A stretch of DNA of 64,000 nucleotides from Brevibacillus sp. SYP-B805 (GTDB taxonomy: Bacteria > Bacillota > Bacilli > Brevibacillales > Brevibacillaceae). Below are positions 1 through 9,056 of the stretch, piece by piece. The position numbers and the translations under genes are program-made. The notes under the pieces are model-generated. The model had not been told where the DNA came from and searched no databases. It worked only from the letters and a program-made list of their open reading frames with translations. Every line of letters starts with the position of its first letter. Positions within the stretch are counted from its first letter, which is position 1. The stretch is taken from positions 62,001-126,000 of the forward strand of contig NZ_JAALGD010000011.1 in assembly GCF_011059135.1 (NCBI RefSeq). Reading direction: 5' to 3'.

Positions 1-122
1 CAGATGTTTGCCCCCCTGCCCGCGTCACGTTTCGCAGCGGACACGGCCAACTTCTTTGCTGGTCGTCAAGAGAGCGAGAGAGTACCATCACCATGGCATG
101 ACGGACTTTGTCTGCAAACTGA
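1..122. repeat. partial copy of 250-bp intergenic repeat element
   Basis: This stretch aligns by eye with 44193-44312: both carry CAGATGTT, CCTGCCCGCGTC, AGCGGACACG, CGTCAAGAGAGCGAG and an end motif of the form ACTTTGnCTGCAnACTGA (here about 105-122). Identity is roughly three quarters. The copy is cut by the window edge, so its left end is not visible. It ends about 6 bp from the maoC stop codon. No ORF of note lies in it. It may be a non-autonomous mobile element or a structured RNA; the sequence does not decide between them. Confidence 0.75.
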
Positions 123-127
123 GAAAA

Positions 128-505
128 TCAATCCCTGATGATTCCGTGACTTGAGCCGATCAGCACCTCTTTCCCGTGTTGGTTCCGATTGACGGTTTTG
201 ATGGAAACTTTTTTATATCCTTCCATCTGGACCACTTCGGTAATCGTCAGCTCACAGGTGATGGTGTCCCCGGTAAATACAGGTCTGAGAAATTCACTGG
301 TGATTTCGCGGGCAATGTAGTTCAAATCGCCGCCTATCTTCGTGCCAATGCTGGCCGTAAGCAGGCCGTGCACCATGAGACGCCCGTTTTCATCTGGCTC
401 CATGTGATGCCTGCCCATGTCACCGGAGAGCTGCGCAAACTGCAGCGTTTCTTCCACGGTAAACGTCCTTTGCCACGTAAAAACATCTCCTGCTTTGATG
501 CTCAT
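128..505 (-). CDS. MaoC-like hot-dog dehydratase
   Basis: A 125-residue single hot-dog domain protein. The segment SGDMGRHHMEPD followed by HGLLTASI matches the (R)-specific enoyl-CoA hydratase/MaoC signature, with the Asp and His expected at the active site; the usual Asn after SGDx is replaced by Gly. Such enzymes hydrate enoyl-CoA esters in the cytoplasm. The ATG was chosen because AGGGGG lies about 8 nt upstream; a longer TTG-started form has no ribosome site. It is the last gene of an operon with the aminotransferase (33 nt gap) and the acylating dehydrogenase, suggesting a role in the same acyl-CoA pathway. The exact substrate is unknown. Confidence 0.8.
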   Translation of the reverse strand: MSIKAGDVFTWQRTFTVEETLQFAQLSGDMGRHHMEPDENGRLMVHGLLTASIGTKIGGDLNYIAREITSEFLRPVFTGDTITCELTITEVVQMEGYKKVSIKTVNRNQHGKEVLIGSSHGIIRD

Positions 506-538
506 CCGTATTCCCCCTGCATCTTTCAAAAAATCGTG

Positions 539-1909
539 TTACAGCGTCTCAAACGCTTCCTGCAGCACCGTCACAATGAAGCCAAGCTCTTCGCTGGTCG
601 TGGAGAATGGCGGGGAGAGCGTCAGAATGTTGTTGTAGCCGGGCACCGTATCCCCGTTCCGCCCGATGATCACGCCGCGCTTCTTGCATTCGGCGATTAC
701 TTTGGTCACCTTGTCCGGAGCCGCCGGTTCCTTGCTGGCGCGATCTTCCACCATTTCAATGCCGCAGAGGAAGCCGAAGCTGCGGATATCCCCCACGTGC
801 GGGTGCGACTCCAGCGCGGACAGCTTTTGCCGCAGTTCGTTCCCCAGCTGCTCCGCCCTGGCGATCAGCTCCTCTTCCTCCATGAGCTGCAGATTGCGCA
901 GGGCAAGCGCACAGGCCGCCGGATTACCGCCGAACGTATTCACATGGCGGAAATGCTGATTCACCCCCTGCTCCATGAAGCGGTCGGCAATCTCCGCCCG
1001 GACGGCGGTCGCAGAGAGCGGCAGGTAGGCGCTGGTGATCCCTTTCGCCATGGTGACGATATCCGGCTTCACGCCAAAATTCTGGTGGCCGAACTTGCGT
1101 CCCGAGCGGCCGAAGCCGCAGATCACTTCATCCACGATCAGCAGGACGCCGTGCTTGTCGCAAATCTCCCGCACTTTTGGCAAATACTCCGGTGGCGGGA
1201 CGATCACACCGCCCCCGGTGATGGCGGGTTCCATGATCACGCCGGCAACCGTGCCGCTCCCTTCCCAGTTGATCGCTTCGTCGAAGGCCTGCGCGCACTC
1301 CAGACTGCAGCTGCCGTAGGATTTCCCGAACGGACAGCGGTAGCAGTACGGCGGAGAAACATGCAAAAACCCGGGGGCAAGCGGCTCGTATGTCTGCTTG
1401 CGGACGGCCTGCCCCGTCGCCGCCAGCGCCCCCATCGTATTGCCGTGATACGCCCGGTAGCGGGAGACAAACTTGTAGCGGCCCGGCTCCCCGTTCTGGT
1501 GATGATACTGCCTGGCGATCTTGAAGGCGACCTCGTTCGCTTCGGAGCCGCTGTTGGAAAAGAACACCCGATACTCCTCCCCCAGCCACTCGCTCACCTT
1601 CTCCGCCAGTTTGATGGCCGGGATGTGGCTTTGCGTCAGGGGAAAATAGGCCATCGTCTTTAACTGTTCATAGGCCGCCTCGGCCAGCTCCTGCCGGCCA
1701 TAGCCCACGTTGACGCACCACAGCCCCGCCATTGCGTCCAGATACCGGTTCCCGTCGATATCGGTCACCCATGATCCTTTCGCCTCGGTCACGATCATGG
1801 GATTGGGATTGTACGGGGACATGTGATGCCACATATGGGTACGGTCGCTCTGGAGCAGCTCTTCCTTGTCTTCCCGTGCCCGGGTAACGCTCTGTTGTTC
1901 CTGACTCAT
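539..1909 (-). CDS. class III omega-aminotransferase
   Basis: A 456-residue fold-type I PLP enzyme of the class III (omega-amino acid:pyruvate) aminotransferase family. Visible motifs are NSGSEANE (about 119-126), the PLP-contacting DEVICGFGR with Asp260, and the Schiff-base lysine in TMAKGITSAYLPL (Lys289). A CYRCPF segment plus two more cysteines (about 189-205) is an added feature. It probably transfers an amino group from beta-alanine or another omega-amino acid to pyruvate, giving a semialdehyde. It lies 29 nt downstream of an acylating semialdehyde dehydrogenase gene, as in beta-alanine degradation loci. Substrate is inferred from context only. Confidence 0.85.
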   Translation of the reverse strand: MSQEQQSVTRAREDKEELLQSDRTHMWHHMSPYNPNPMIVTEAKGSWVTDIDGNRYLDAMAGLWCVNVGYGRQELAEAAYEQLKTMAYFPLTQSHIPAIKLAEKVSEWLGEEYRVFFSNSGSEANEVAFKIARQYHHQNGEPGRYKFVSRYRAYHGNTMGALAATGQAVRKQTYEPLAPGFLHVSPPYCYRCPFGKSYGSCSLECAQAFDEAINWEGSGTVAGVIMEPAITGGGVIVPPPEYLPKVREICDKHGVLLIVDEVICGFGRSGRKFGHQNFGVKPDIVTMAKGITSAYLPLSATAVRAEIADRFMEQGVNQHFRHVNTFGGNPAACALALRNLQLMEEEELIARAEQLGNELRQKLSALESHPHVGDIRSFGFLCGIEMVEDRASKEPAAPDKVTKVIAECKKRGVIIGRNGDTVPGYNNILTLSPPFSTTSEELGFIVTVLQEAFETL

Positions 1910-1938
1910 CGGGAATCGCCCCTTTCCGATAGGATGGA

Positions 1939-3447
1939 TTACTTCACAAACACACGCTGCGAACCGATATGGCGTTCGCCGTCATCGAACCAGCGCTCCG
2001 TAACCGTTTTCTTTCTTGTGAAAAACTCCACGCCGTCCTTACCGTTGGCATGCAAATCCCCGTAGAACGACTGCTTCCAGCCGGTAAAGGAGAAGAAGCC
2101 CATGGGCGCGGGCACGCCGACATTGACGCCCACCATGCCCGCTTCGACACGCTGGACGAACTCCCGGCCATAGCGGCCGCTGTTGGTGTAGATGGTCGCG
2201 CCGTTGCCGTAGCGGGACTTGCTGATCACGGCCAGACCTTCCTCGAAATTGCGGACGCGCATCACACTCAGCACCGGCGCAAAGATTTCGTCGCGGACGA
2301 TCACCATCTCCGCATCCGCATGGTCAAAGATCGTCGGCCCGAGGAAATAGCCTTTCTCCTCCGGTTTCACATCGCGGCGGCCATCCCGCACGAGGGAGGC
2401 GCCGGCAGCTTCTCCACGTTCAATGTAGCTGAGCACCTTCTCCAGATGGGCCGGGCGAATCACCGGTCCCAGATCGACGCCGGGCTCCAGACCATTGCCC
2501 ATCTTCAGCGCGTCCGACTCTTCCACCAGGTACTGCACGAGTTCATCCGCAATCTCTTCCACCGCTACCACCGCGCTGGCCGCCATGCAGCGTTCCCCGG
2601 CACAGCCGAATGCGGAGCTGACGATCGTCTTGGCGGCCCGCCGCAGATCCGCGTCGGGCATGACCAGATGATGGTTCTTCGCCCCTGCCAGCGCCTGCAC
2701 GCGCTTGCCGTTCGCAGCTGCCGTCTTGTAAATGTACTCGGCAACCGGCTGAGAGCCGACGAACGAAACCGCTTTCACGTCCGGATGCTCCAGAATGCCG
2801 TTGACGACGTCATGCGCGCCGTTGACGACATTGAAGACCCCGTCCGGCAAGCCCGCTTCCTGCAGCAGTTCCGCAACCCGGATACAGGAAAGCGGCGTGC
2901 GCTCGGACGGTTTCAGCACAAACGTATTGCCCGCCGTGATGGCGATCGGATACATCCACATCGGCACCATCACCGGGAAGTTAAACGGCGTGATCCCCGC
3001 CACCACCCCCAGCGGGAAGCGCAGCGTATAGCTGTCGATGCCCTTGGCTATATTGGGCAGGGTTTCTCCCATCAACAAGGTTGGCATTCCGGCGGCAAAC
3101 TCCACCATTTCGATGGCGCGCAGCATCTCGGCCTGCGCTTCGGCCAGATTTTTGCCGTTTTCCCTGGTAATCATGCGGGCCAGCTCATCCTGATGGCGAA
3201 ACAGCAGCTGCTGAAAGCGGAACATGACGCGCGCCCGCTCCACCACCGGCATCTCGCTCCAGTCCGGGAAAGCGGCCAGCGCGGCCTTCACGGCGTCGTC
3301 CACATCATGCTTGCTCGAAAGCGGTACCTTGGACATGACTTCACCGGTTGCCGGGTTGGGAATATCCTCATACTGATCCGTCCGGGCATACACCCACTGG
3401 CCGCCAATATAGTTTTTCATCACGTGTCCAACCGTCGCCATTCCCAT
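1939..3447 (-). CDS. mmsA: CoA-acylating methylmalonate/malonate semialdehyde dehydrogenase
   Basis: A 502-residue aldehyde dehydrogenase of the CoA-acylating MmsA/IolA group. It shows the cofactor-binding FNFPVMVPMWMYP and the nucleophile Cys287 in FGCAGERCMA. The family QALxGAKNH segment is present instead of the glutamate-bearing motif of ordinary ALDHs, as expected for acylating members. It converts malonate or methylmalonate semialdehyde, NAD+ and CoA into acetyl- or propionyl-CoA. The ATG follows AAGGGGATGACACA. It is the first gene of an operon with the aminotransferase and MaoC genes and is divergent from a PucR regulator, which fits induction by the pathway substrate. Confidence 0.88.
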   Translation of the reverse strand: MGMATVGHVMKNYIGGQWVYARTDQYEDIPNPATGEVMSKVPLSSKHDVDDAVKAALAAFPDWSEMPVVERARVMFRFQQLLFRHQDELARMITRENGKNLAEAQAEMLRAIEMVEFAAGMPTLLMGETLPNIAKGIDSYTLRFPLGVVAGITPFNFPVMVPMWMYPIAITAGNTFVLKPSERTPLSCIRVAELLQEAGLPDGVFNVVNGAHDVVNGILEHPDVKAVSFVGSQPVAEYIYKTAAANGKRVQALAGAKNHHLVMPDADLRRAAKTIVSSAFGCAGERCMAASAVVAVEEIADELVQYLVEESDALKMGNGLEPGVDLGPVIRPAHLEKVLSYIERGEAAGASLVRDGRRDVKPEEKGYFLGPTIFDHADAEMVIVRDEIFAPVLSVMRVRNFEEGLAVISKSRYGNGATIYTNSGRYGREFVQRVEAGMVGVNVGVPAPMGFFSFTGWKQSFYGDLHANGKDGVEFFTRKKTVTERWFDDGERHIGSQRVFVK

Positions 3448-3465
3448 TGTGTCATCCCCTTACTC

Positions 3466-3498
3466 TCAGATATTGGTAGCTATCACCATTTTATCTGA
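3466..3498. promoter_or_regulatory. inverted repeat in the mmsA/pucR divergent region
   Basis: TCAGATA (3466-3472) is repeated inverted as TATCTGA (3492-3498), 26 bp centre to centre, upstream of mmsA in the spacer to the divergent regulator gene. A smaller symmetric GGTAGCTATCACC lies between. This is a plausible regulator site, but only its symmetry supports that. Confidence 0.3.
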
Positions 3499-3585
3499 AG
3501 ATTTCCGCAACAATCACTAGACATCCTGTTCATACTTCCGTACACTACTTCTTACATATTGTCATGGGAAAAGGAGAGGGAGCAC

Positions 3586-5211
3586 GTGAAGACGGAATGG
3601 CGGTTGACCGTAACAGAGGTGTTGAAGCGGCCGTTGTTTCAGCATGCGGAAGCGATTGCCGGGAAGCGCGGACTGGGGCGCCCGATCCGCTGGGTTCATG
3701 TGCTGGAAACGGCTGAAAACGGCCGCTTTTTGAACGGCGGGGAGCTCATCCTCTCGACCGGCCTTGGCTTCGGGGAGGATGCGGTCAAGCGGCTCGCCTA
3801 CCTGACGGAGCTGATTCAGCGCAGGGCGGCGGGTCTGTGCGTCGAACTGGGCCCCTATATTCCCCGGATCCCGGCCGATATGTGCGAACTGGCCGACCAT
3901 CACGACTTTCCGCTGATCATCTTTCATCAGCCTGTACGCTTCGTCGACATCACGCTTGACCTGCATGAAATCATCGTCAACCGGCAGATGGACGCCCTTC
4001 GCAAGCTGGAGGCATACGCCCGCGATCTTCAGCAGCTCAGCCTGCACACGCAGGGGACAACCCGGCTGCAGCAGCATTTTCAGGCCCATGTCCAGTTGCA
4101 GACCTTCTATCTACCCTGCGACGGCCAGGCCGCTCCCGTCTACATGCCCGCCATGCCGCAGAGCGTCCAGGCGGAGATGACCGCCCTCCTGAAGGAGCAT
4201 CTTCTTGCCGGCGCATCTCCCGTTGAGACCAGCGGCCGCCTCCCCATGACGGAGAAAAAAACCGTTTGCTATCAGCCGATCACCGCCATGGGCCATGTGC
4301 TTGCCTATCTGGGAGTGGTGCTGTATGAGCGGGAGCCGGAGGAAGTGCTTCTCCTCGAGCTGGATTACACCGCCGCCGCCATGGCGCAAATCCTGATGCG
4401 CACCATGTTTGCCGCAGAACGTGCCCTGGCAAGCGAATCCCGCCTGATGGAGGAGATGATCGCCGGCAGCCAGCACCAGGAAGAGCAGCTGCGTTCGCTG
4501 CTCGGCATCCGCTCCAACGCCTCTTCCGCCTACTATGCCGTGGTGATGCAGCTCCGGGCGGGACGGCTGCAGGAGAATCCGGAGAATCAGACGCTGCATG
4601 AGCGCTTCAGCGTCTATCGGTCCATCCTGTCGCGCTACGGCTTTCGCTCGCTGCTGACGGCGAGGGGAAACCGCCTCTACCTGATGGCGATGGAAGCGAA
4701 CCATCAGACAGAGATGCGCAGCCGCTTGAAAAAAGCGCTGGCGGAGTTGGCGAAAGTAAGCAAACAGGCGGTCGGCACGGATGGCGCGATCGCTTTCGGG
4801 GTCAGCCGTCTGTCGGAGCGCTTGGCGGAGGCGGATCGCCACTTCCAGGAAGCGGAGCAGGCCCTGCTCTTCGATGGAGAGCAGGAGGCCACCTTTTTCG
4901 ATGAGCTGGGAATTTACCGGCTGCTCTACCATGTCCCGCAGGAGCGCGTTCTCCGTTCCTTTATTGCCGATTATTTGGAACCATTGCTCCGTTATGACGA
5001 GGAGAACGGCAGCCAGTATGTGCATACCCTGCGCGTCTATCTGGAACAGAACCTGTCCAAGCAGGAAACGGCGGACCGCTTGTACATCCATCGCCAGACG
5101 CTTTACCACCGTCTGGAAAAGATCGGCGAACTGCTGGGCTCCGATTTTGAGATGCCGCACCGCCGCCTGTGTTTGGAGGTTGCCCTGCGCGCTTACGACT
5201 GGTTGTCCTGA
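3586..5211 (+). CDS. PucR family transcriptional regulator
   Basis: About 541 residues. The N-terminal part (LTVTEVLKRPLFQHAEAIAG, then GRPIRWVHVLE and GGELILSTG) is the PucR N-terminal domain. The C-terminus has the PucR helix-turn-helix: LRVYLEQNLSKQETADRL followed by YIHRQTLYHRLEKIGELLG. The middle fits a GGDEF-like CdaR/PucR domain. The GTG start was preferred because AAAGGAGAGGGAGCAC precedes it; a TTG nine codons upstream has no ribosome site. Divergent orientation from mmsA suggests it activates that operon in response to a catabolic substrate (inference). Its own transcript may end at the imperfect hairpin near 5326-5362. Confidence 0.87.
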   Translation: MKTEWRLTVTEVLKRPLFQHAEAIAGKRGLGRPIRWVHVLETAENGRFLNGGELILSTGLGFGEDAVKRLAYLTELIQRRAAGLCVELGPYIPRIPADMCELADHHDFPLIIFHQPVRFVDITLDLHEIIVNRQMDALRKLEAYARDLQQLSLHTQGTTRLQQHFQAHVQLQTFYLPCDGQAAPVYMPAMPQSVQAEMTALLKEHLLAGASPVETSGRLPMTEKKTVCYQPITAMGHVLAYLGVVLYEREPEEVLLLELDYTAAAMAQILMRTMFAAERALASESRLMEEMIAGSQHQEEQLRSLLGIRSNASSAYYAVVMQLRAGRLQENPENQTLHERFSVYRSILSRYGFRSLLTARGNRLYLMAMEANHQTEMRSRLKKALAELAKVSKQAVGTDGAIAFGVSRLSERLAEADRHFQEAEQALLFDGEQEATFFDELGIYRLLYHVPQERVLRSFIADYLEPLLRYDEENGSQYVHTLRVYLEQNLSKQETADRLYIHRQTLYHRLEKIGELLGSDFEMPHRRLCLEVALRAYDWLS

Positions 5212-5647
5212 AACGGGAACAGGCACTAGCGGACTGTTTTATTTAAAATGAGGGTTATCCCTAAATAAGCAATAAGAATAAATAATTGAATATGATGTTA
5301 AACATCTTATTGGTGATATAAGAATGGATAGGGGTCTCAGAAAACATCTGAATCTCTATCCATTTCTCTTTGTTATTTACAACAACATTTTAATTCGGTA
5401 AATAAAATGATGAGTATTGAACTTATCATAAGTAAGAGAATTATTTTCTTAGCTTCTGTAATAATTTACACTTATGAAAAAAGGGCGCACCCCAAACTTT
5501 GACATTCGCCATGTCAGGGCGTCCCCAACAAGAGTGTTGGGGCATGTAAAAGCGTGGGGCATAGTTTTGCATAGTTATCAACTCCTTAAAGCCTCTCAGA
5601 AGCCCTAAGAAGCCCTCACATGCTTTCTAAGGCCTATCTTATTTTTT
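5212..5647. other. AT-rich intergenic stretch with hairpins
   Basis: No convincing gene. Base composition falls sharply after about 5230 and stays AT-rich to about 6660. An imperfect stem (GGATAG pairing CTATCC, about 5326-5362) is a weak terminator candidate for pucR. A perfect 8-bp hairpin CCCCAACA-AGAG-TGTTGGGG lies at about 5523-5542 inside a GC-richer patch (5480-5570). The patch could be a remnant of a mobile element, but no transposase is present. Confidence 0.45.
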
Positions 5648-6019
5648 CTATTTCCGCCAAAAAGTTGAACAGTCTGCTTTATCCTGAATATTAAATTCAA
5701 TCATTTTCTCAAGCAATTCGTAATTTACCGGCTCATTCCACGGAATTCGAAACAAGCCTTTGGTAGCGCTGTAGCCAGCTTGTGCAATGTCATCGGCAAA
5801 GTGCGCAATGCCTACCTTTTCGGGTGAAACGCTCAAATGATGCTTCGCTGTGGAAAAGCCGATGATAAATGTGCCGTGATCGGAAAACATTGGCGTATTC
5901 CACTTGATTTGCGGTTCCAAATTTGGGAATTTATTAGCAACCCACGCCAAAATTTCCTCTGTTCGGTCGCGGTGGTCGGGGTTATCGATACCTGCTAAAT
6001 ATTTTGCAAAAACTTCCAT
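5648..6019 (-). CDS. DUF1801 / YdhG-like (iron chaperone fold) protein
   Basis: A 123-residue cytoplasmic protein. [20 protein letters not shown], then HLSVSPEK and the [13 protein letters not shown] segment, are typical of the DUF1801/YdhG family, which includes frataxin-like iron chaperones. The ATG follows AGGAGGGAACAAC, a strong site. The gene stands alone in an AT-rich island whose composition differs from all neighbours, suggesting recent acquisition or relaxed selection (inference). A biochemical role cannot be assigned beyond the family. Confidence 0.75.
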   Translation of the reverse strand: MEVFAKYLAGIDNPDHRDRTEEILAWVANKFPNLEPQIKWNTPMFSDHGTFIIGFSTAKHHLSVSPEKVGIAHFADDIAQAGYSATKGLFRIPWNEPVNYELLEKMIEFNIQDKADCSTFWRK

Positions 6020-6232
6020 GTTGTTCCCTCCTAAAATAAAAATTATGTCGTTCAGAGAAGTTCCTCAAACCCATTCGTCGTTAAAACTCCTCACAGAACC
6101 GCTCAGACACGTTCTTAAACAACACCTATTTCCAACTATGATAGTCAAAATGGCTTAAAATGCAAATTAGAGGCTTTAAAAAGTATCTGACTTGTATCGC
6201 CAGCGATAGCTGGTCTGTCTAAAAGTATATAA

Positions 6233-6436
6233 CTACGGTGAATAATGCGAATCATTTTCTTGATTAGTCCAACTCCCGTGTCCCATAACATTTATTAAGT
6301 ATGCGTTTAGTTCATCGAACCGAACAAACAACACCGGGCCAGTTCTTTTTACAAAACCATCTGTAGAGCAACTTAGGTAAAGGTTGGATCCTTGAACAAT
6401 ACTGCCCTTTAGCGGAACAAAGAACGCCGATTCCAA
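6233..6436 (-). CDS. possible small hypothetical ORF or gene remnant
   Basis: A 67-codon open frame in AT-rich DNA. It has no ATG start, only a TTG near its 5' end with an in-frame stop a few codons upstream, and no clear ribosome site. The product (FFVPLKG, GSNLYLSC, NVMGHGSW) resembles no family I recognise. It may be a decayed 3' fragment of a lost gene. Confidence 0.2.
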   Translation of the reverse strand: MESAFFVPLKGSIVQGSNLYLSCSTDGFVKRTGPVLFVRFDELNAYLINVMGHGSWTNQENDSHYSP

Positions 6437-6519
6437 GTCTATAGATATTTTTTATTGCCACCTGTTTTGCCTTCCCAAAAATCATTCAGATGATTCCACC
6501 ATTTATAACAAAACAAAGA

Positions 6520-6565
6520 GGATGAGCAACACATCTAGGGGATACCCCCTTTGCATTACTCATCC
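6520..6565 (-). terminator. terminator of the YcdB/SLH gene
   Basis: On the minus strand GGATGAG pairs with CTCATCC around an inner GGGG/CCCC stem. The hairpin is followed by TCTTTGTTTTG. It lies about 110 nt after the stop codon of the SLH gene. Confidence 0.7.
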
Positions 6566-6670
6566 ATCAATAGAATATCTAACATTTTATTAAATTGCTT
6601 ATTGCTATTGCTGATAATAGGCTTCCTGCATATTTAATTTTACAGAGTACCAGTTCCTGTTTCCTTGCCG

Positions 6671-8929
6671 TCATTTTTGCTCCGCCGCTTTCTGCAGCTG
6701 TTGCAGCAGCAGGGCCACATCGGCCCGTGTCATCGGAACATTCGGGGAAAATGAGGAACCGGAGAGCGATGGGAACAGCTGGAACGCGCTGGCAAGCGCG
6801 ACGACCGGCTGTTTCTCCTTGGCCACATCCCGATAAGGAGACGTGAAGATCTCCGGTTTGTCAACGAGCGCTTGGTAGCCTAACAGACGGACGGCCATCT
6901 CGGCCGCTTCCAGTCTGGTAATGGCCCGATCCGGTTCAAAGCGCTTCCCTTCCTTGGCGATCAGCCCCAATTGGACGCATTTCTGAATGGCGGCGTACTG
7001 CGGATGCGACTGGTTGACATCGTCAAAAAGGTAGGGGCGGCTTGGTTCCTCGTCATCGAGAAAGAACGTCCGATGCAGCGCCTCGAACTCGATCCGGTTC
7101 GTTGCGCGGGCCAGCATCTCCGCCATCTCGCCGCGGGTCACCTGTTTGTCCGGTTCCACCTTGCCGTCCTGCACGCGCAAATAGTCCTGGCTGACGGCGA
7201 GCTGCAGCGCCGCTTGGGCCGGATGGCCGATGATATCCGTCGGCACTTTCGACTCCTGCAGCTTGGCGAAGCTGAACCACTCGCCTGTTGCCGCGTTGAC
7301 AACTCCTTCATCCCCGACATATCGGTAAGCGAGGATCGGCTGCTTCTCTTCATCGGACGGATTCAAGGAAATCGGTTGATAGTAGGTAAGCAGCACTTTT
7401 TTCTGCTTCTCCTCCACCTGCTTGGCCGTATCCGCATCGATCCGTTTTCCTTGCGTATCCACAAACCGGAAATCGGTGTCATCACTAAAGGTATGGAACA
7501 TTTCCACTTCGCCGGTTTCGGGGTTCACCGTTACGCGAAAATCGGCGTTTTCGAGCGGAATGCCGTTTTTCATTCTGCCGAATTGGATCGTGTATCTTCT
7601 GCCGTTTTCCGTGATCGCTTTCATTTCCGCTTCCGAAGGCGGCCGATCGATCAGATAGATGGACCCCAACTGGTCGGCCATCAGCGCCTTGATCAGATTA
7701 ACCGCATTCTCCTTCGCCTTCTCCCACGGCACGGGATGGTCGATTTTCTTCCCGTTCTCGTCAGGGAAAGGAACGCGTTCCCCCGCTCTGTACTCAATCA
7801 ATTGTCCGCGGTCGTTGATTCCCAGGATCAGCGGCTCTTTCTTCCCATCCGCTGCCGACAGCGGGGTGAATTCGAAATCCCAGTTGCGTCTTTCAATGCC
7901 GTCCGGGCCCACGCTTGCCCCGCTGCCGTGGCTGCCATCCGACCGGTATGTGCCGGGCAGGCGTTTGATCAAGGCTTCCGCAATCTGCTGCGCTTCCTGT
8001 TTGCCGATCACCTTCCCGCTTGGTGCGGATGCAGGCTTGTCTGTACCCAGCGGCTTCCATTCGATCGGTTTGTCCACCCGCTCGCCGCGCAGATTCACCA
8101 GAGCGCCTGTGGCTGCATCCAGCAGCTGGGGAGCAAACTCATCATACTTGTAGACCGGCAGATAGCGGTCATCGCCGCTGCCATAATCGCCGGTCAGCGT
8201 ATCCAGCCGCACATAGGCGAGGGATGGTTTCACTTTTTCCTGCAGGATGTTTTCCGCATCCTGCAGGGATACGGCCGGCTTGGCATCCGGTATGGCCCCC
8301 TCATACCACTCCCGGTTGAATTCGACCACCTGGCCGTCCGCGCCAACCATCAGCCTGAAGCCGTTCTCCAAGAACGGAATGCCGTTTTCGATGCGCGTGT
8401 AGTTGACCAGCTGTTCGCCCATCCTGCCGCCATAGAACGCATACCGGTTCTGATATTCATTCGGCTTCGACAGCTTGGCCCGCTCTTCTTTCGCGACAAC
8501 CCGCTCAAGAAACTGATCGGCGATCTGGATGGCGCGCTCCGGGGATAGCGCCTCTCCTTTATTCCCCGCCTCCCGTCCCTTGCCAAACTGCGAATATTGC
8601 AGCAATTTGCCGGTTGCGCCATCCAGCGTCACGCTGAGGAAATTGTCCCGCCCCTTGCGCCATGACAGCCGCCATGACGGCTTCGTCAAAAACCCGGGAC
8701 GGCTGTCGCCTTCGTAAGTGGCATCATCCAGCTGGTAATCCGCCGGAATCGATACCCATTTTTGCGCCAGCCGGATGGCTTCTTCCTTCCGCAGTGCGGT
8801 CTGCTGCTCCTCTGCCGATACGACGGACGCGTGATGGGCTGCCGGGAATGCTGCCGGATGCAGCAGGGCGGCCGCCGCCAGACCCGCAAGCAGACGCCGA
8901 GCGCCTTTTCGTTTTTTGATTGTCCTCAT
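6671..8929 (-). CDS. secreted YcdB/YcdC-domain protein with C-terminal SLH domains
   Basis: About 752 residues. A signal peptide (RTIKKRKGARRLLAGLAAAALL, cleavage near VVSAEE) is followed by a tandem of YcdB/YcdC (PepSY-like) repeats such as WRLSWRKGRDNFLSVTLDGATG and GIPFLENGFRLMV. The last 120 residues contain SLH repeats (YLFDDVNQSHPQYAAIQ, LGLIAKEGKRFEPDRAITR, MTRADVALLLQQL), which anchor proteins to secondary cell-wall polymer. It is therefore a surface protein; its function is unknown, though PepSY-like domains are often linked to protease inhibition. The ATG with GGGAGAGGATTTG upstream was chosen. It sits downstream of a secreted S8 protease gene but behind a terminator. Confidence 0.85.
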   Translation of the reverse strand: MRTIKKRKGARRLLAGLAAAALLHPAAFPAAHHASVVSAEEQQTALRKEEAIRLAQKWVSIPADYQLDDATYEGDSRPGFLTKPSWRLSWRKGRDNFLSVTLDGATGKLLQYSQFGKGREAGNKGEALSPERAIQIADQFLERVVAKEERAKLSKPNEYQNRYAFYGGRMGEQLVNYTRIENGIPFLENGFRLMVGADGQVVEFNREWYEGAIPDAKPAVSLQDAENILQEKVKPSLAYVRLDTLTGDYGSGDDRYLPVYKYDEFAPQLLDAATGALVNLRGERVDKPIEWKPLGTDKPASAPSGKVIGKQEAQQIAEALIKRLPGTYRSDGSHGSGASVGPDGIERRNWDFEFTPLSAADGKKEPLILGINDRGQLIEYRAGERVPFPDENGKKIDHPVPWEKAKENAVNLIKALMADQLGSIYLIDRPPSEAEMKAITENGRRYTIQFGRMKNGIPLENADFRVTVNPETGEVEMFHTFSDDTDFRFVDTQGKRIDADTAKQVEEKQKKVLLTYYQPISLNPSDEEKQPILAYRYVGDEGVVNAATGEWFSFAKLQESKVPTDIIGHPAQAALQLAVSQDYLRVQDGKVEPDKQVTRGEMAEMLARATNRIEFEALHRTFFLDDEEPSRPYLFDDVNQSHPQYAAIQKCVQLGLIAKEGKRFEPDRAITRLEAAEMAVRLLGYQALVDKPEIFTSPYRDVAKEKQPVVALASAFQLFPSLSGSSFSPNVPMTRADVALLLQQLQKAAEQK

Positions 8930-9013
8930 CAAATCCTCTCCCTTTATCTGTCTCTGGAATGATCATGTCCATGTTACCATATTATCGAATTTTTACCAAT
9001 TGTCTGCACAGGA

Positions 9014-9043
9014 AAAAGGATGCCGCGTGTTCGGCATCCTTTT
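9014..9043 (-). terminator. terminator of the S8 peptidase gene
   Basis: On the minus strand AAAAGGATGCCG-AACACG-CGGCATCC is followed by TTTTT, just past the peptidase stop codon. It separates this gene from the downstream SLH gene. Confidence 0.85.
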
Positions 9044-9056
9044 GCGGATAGAGGCT

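Noticed and set aside
176..1663. Long plus-strand open frame opposite the aminotransferase gene
   Set aside because: It is the antisense shadow of a well-conserved minus-strand gene in GC-rich DNA, has no ribosome site and no recognisable domain. The same applies to the long opposite-strand frames over mmsA, parC, parE, lpd, pdhA and helD.
5480..5570. Insertion sequence end
   Set aside because: The hairpin and repeats look element-like, but there is no transposase fragment, no second end and no target duplication.
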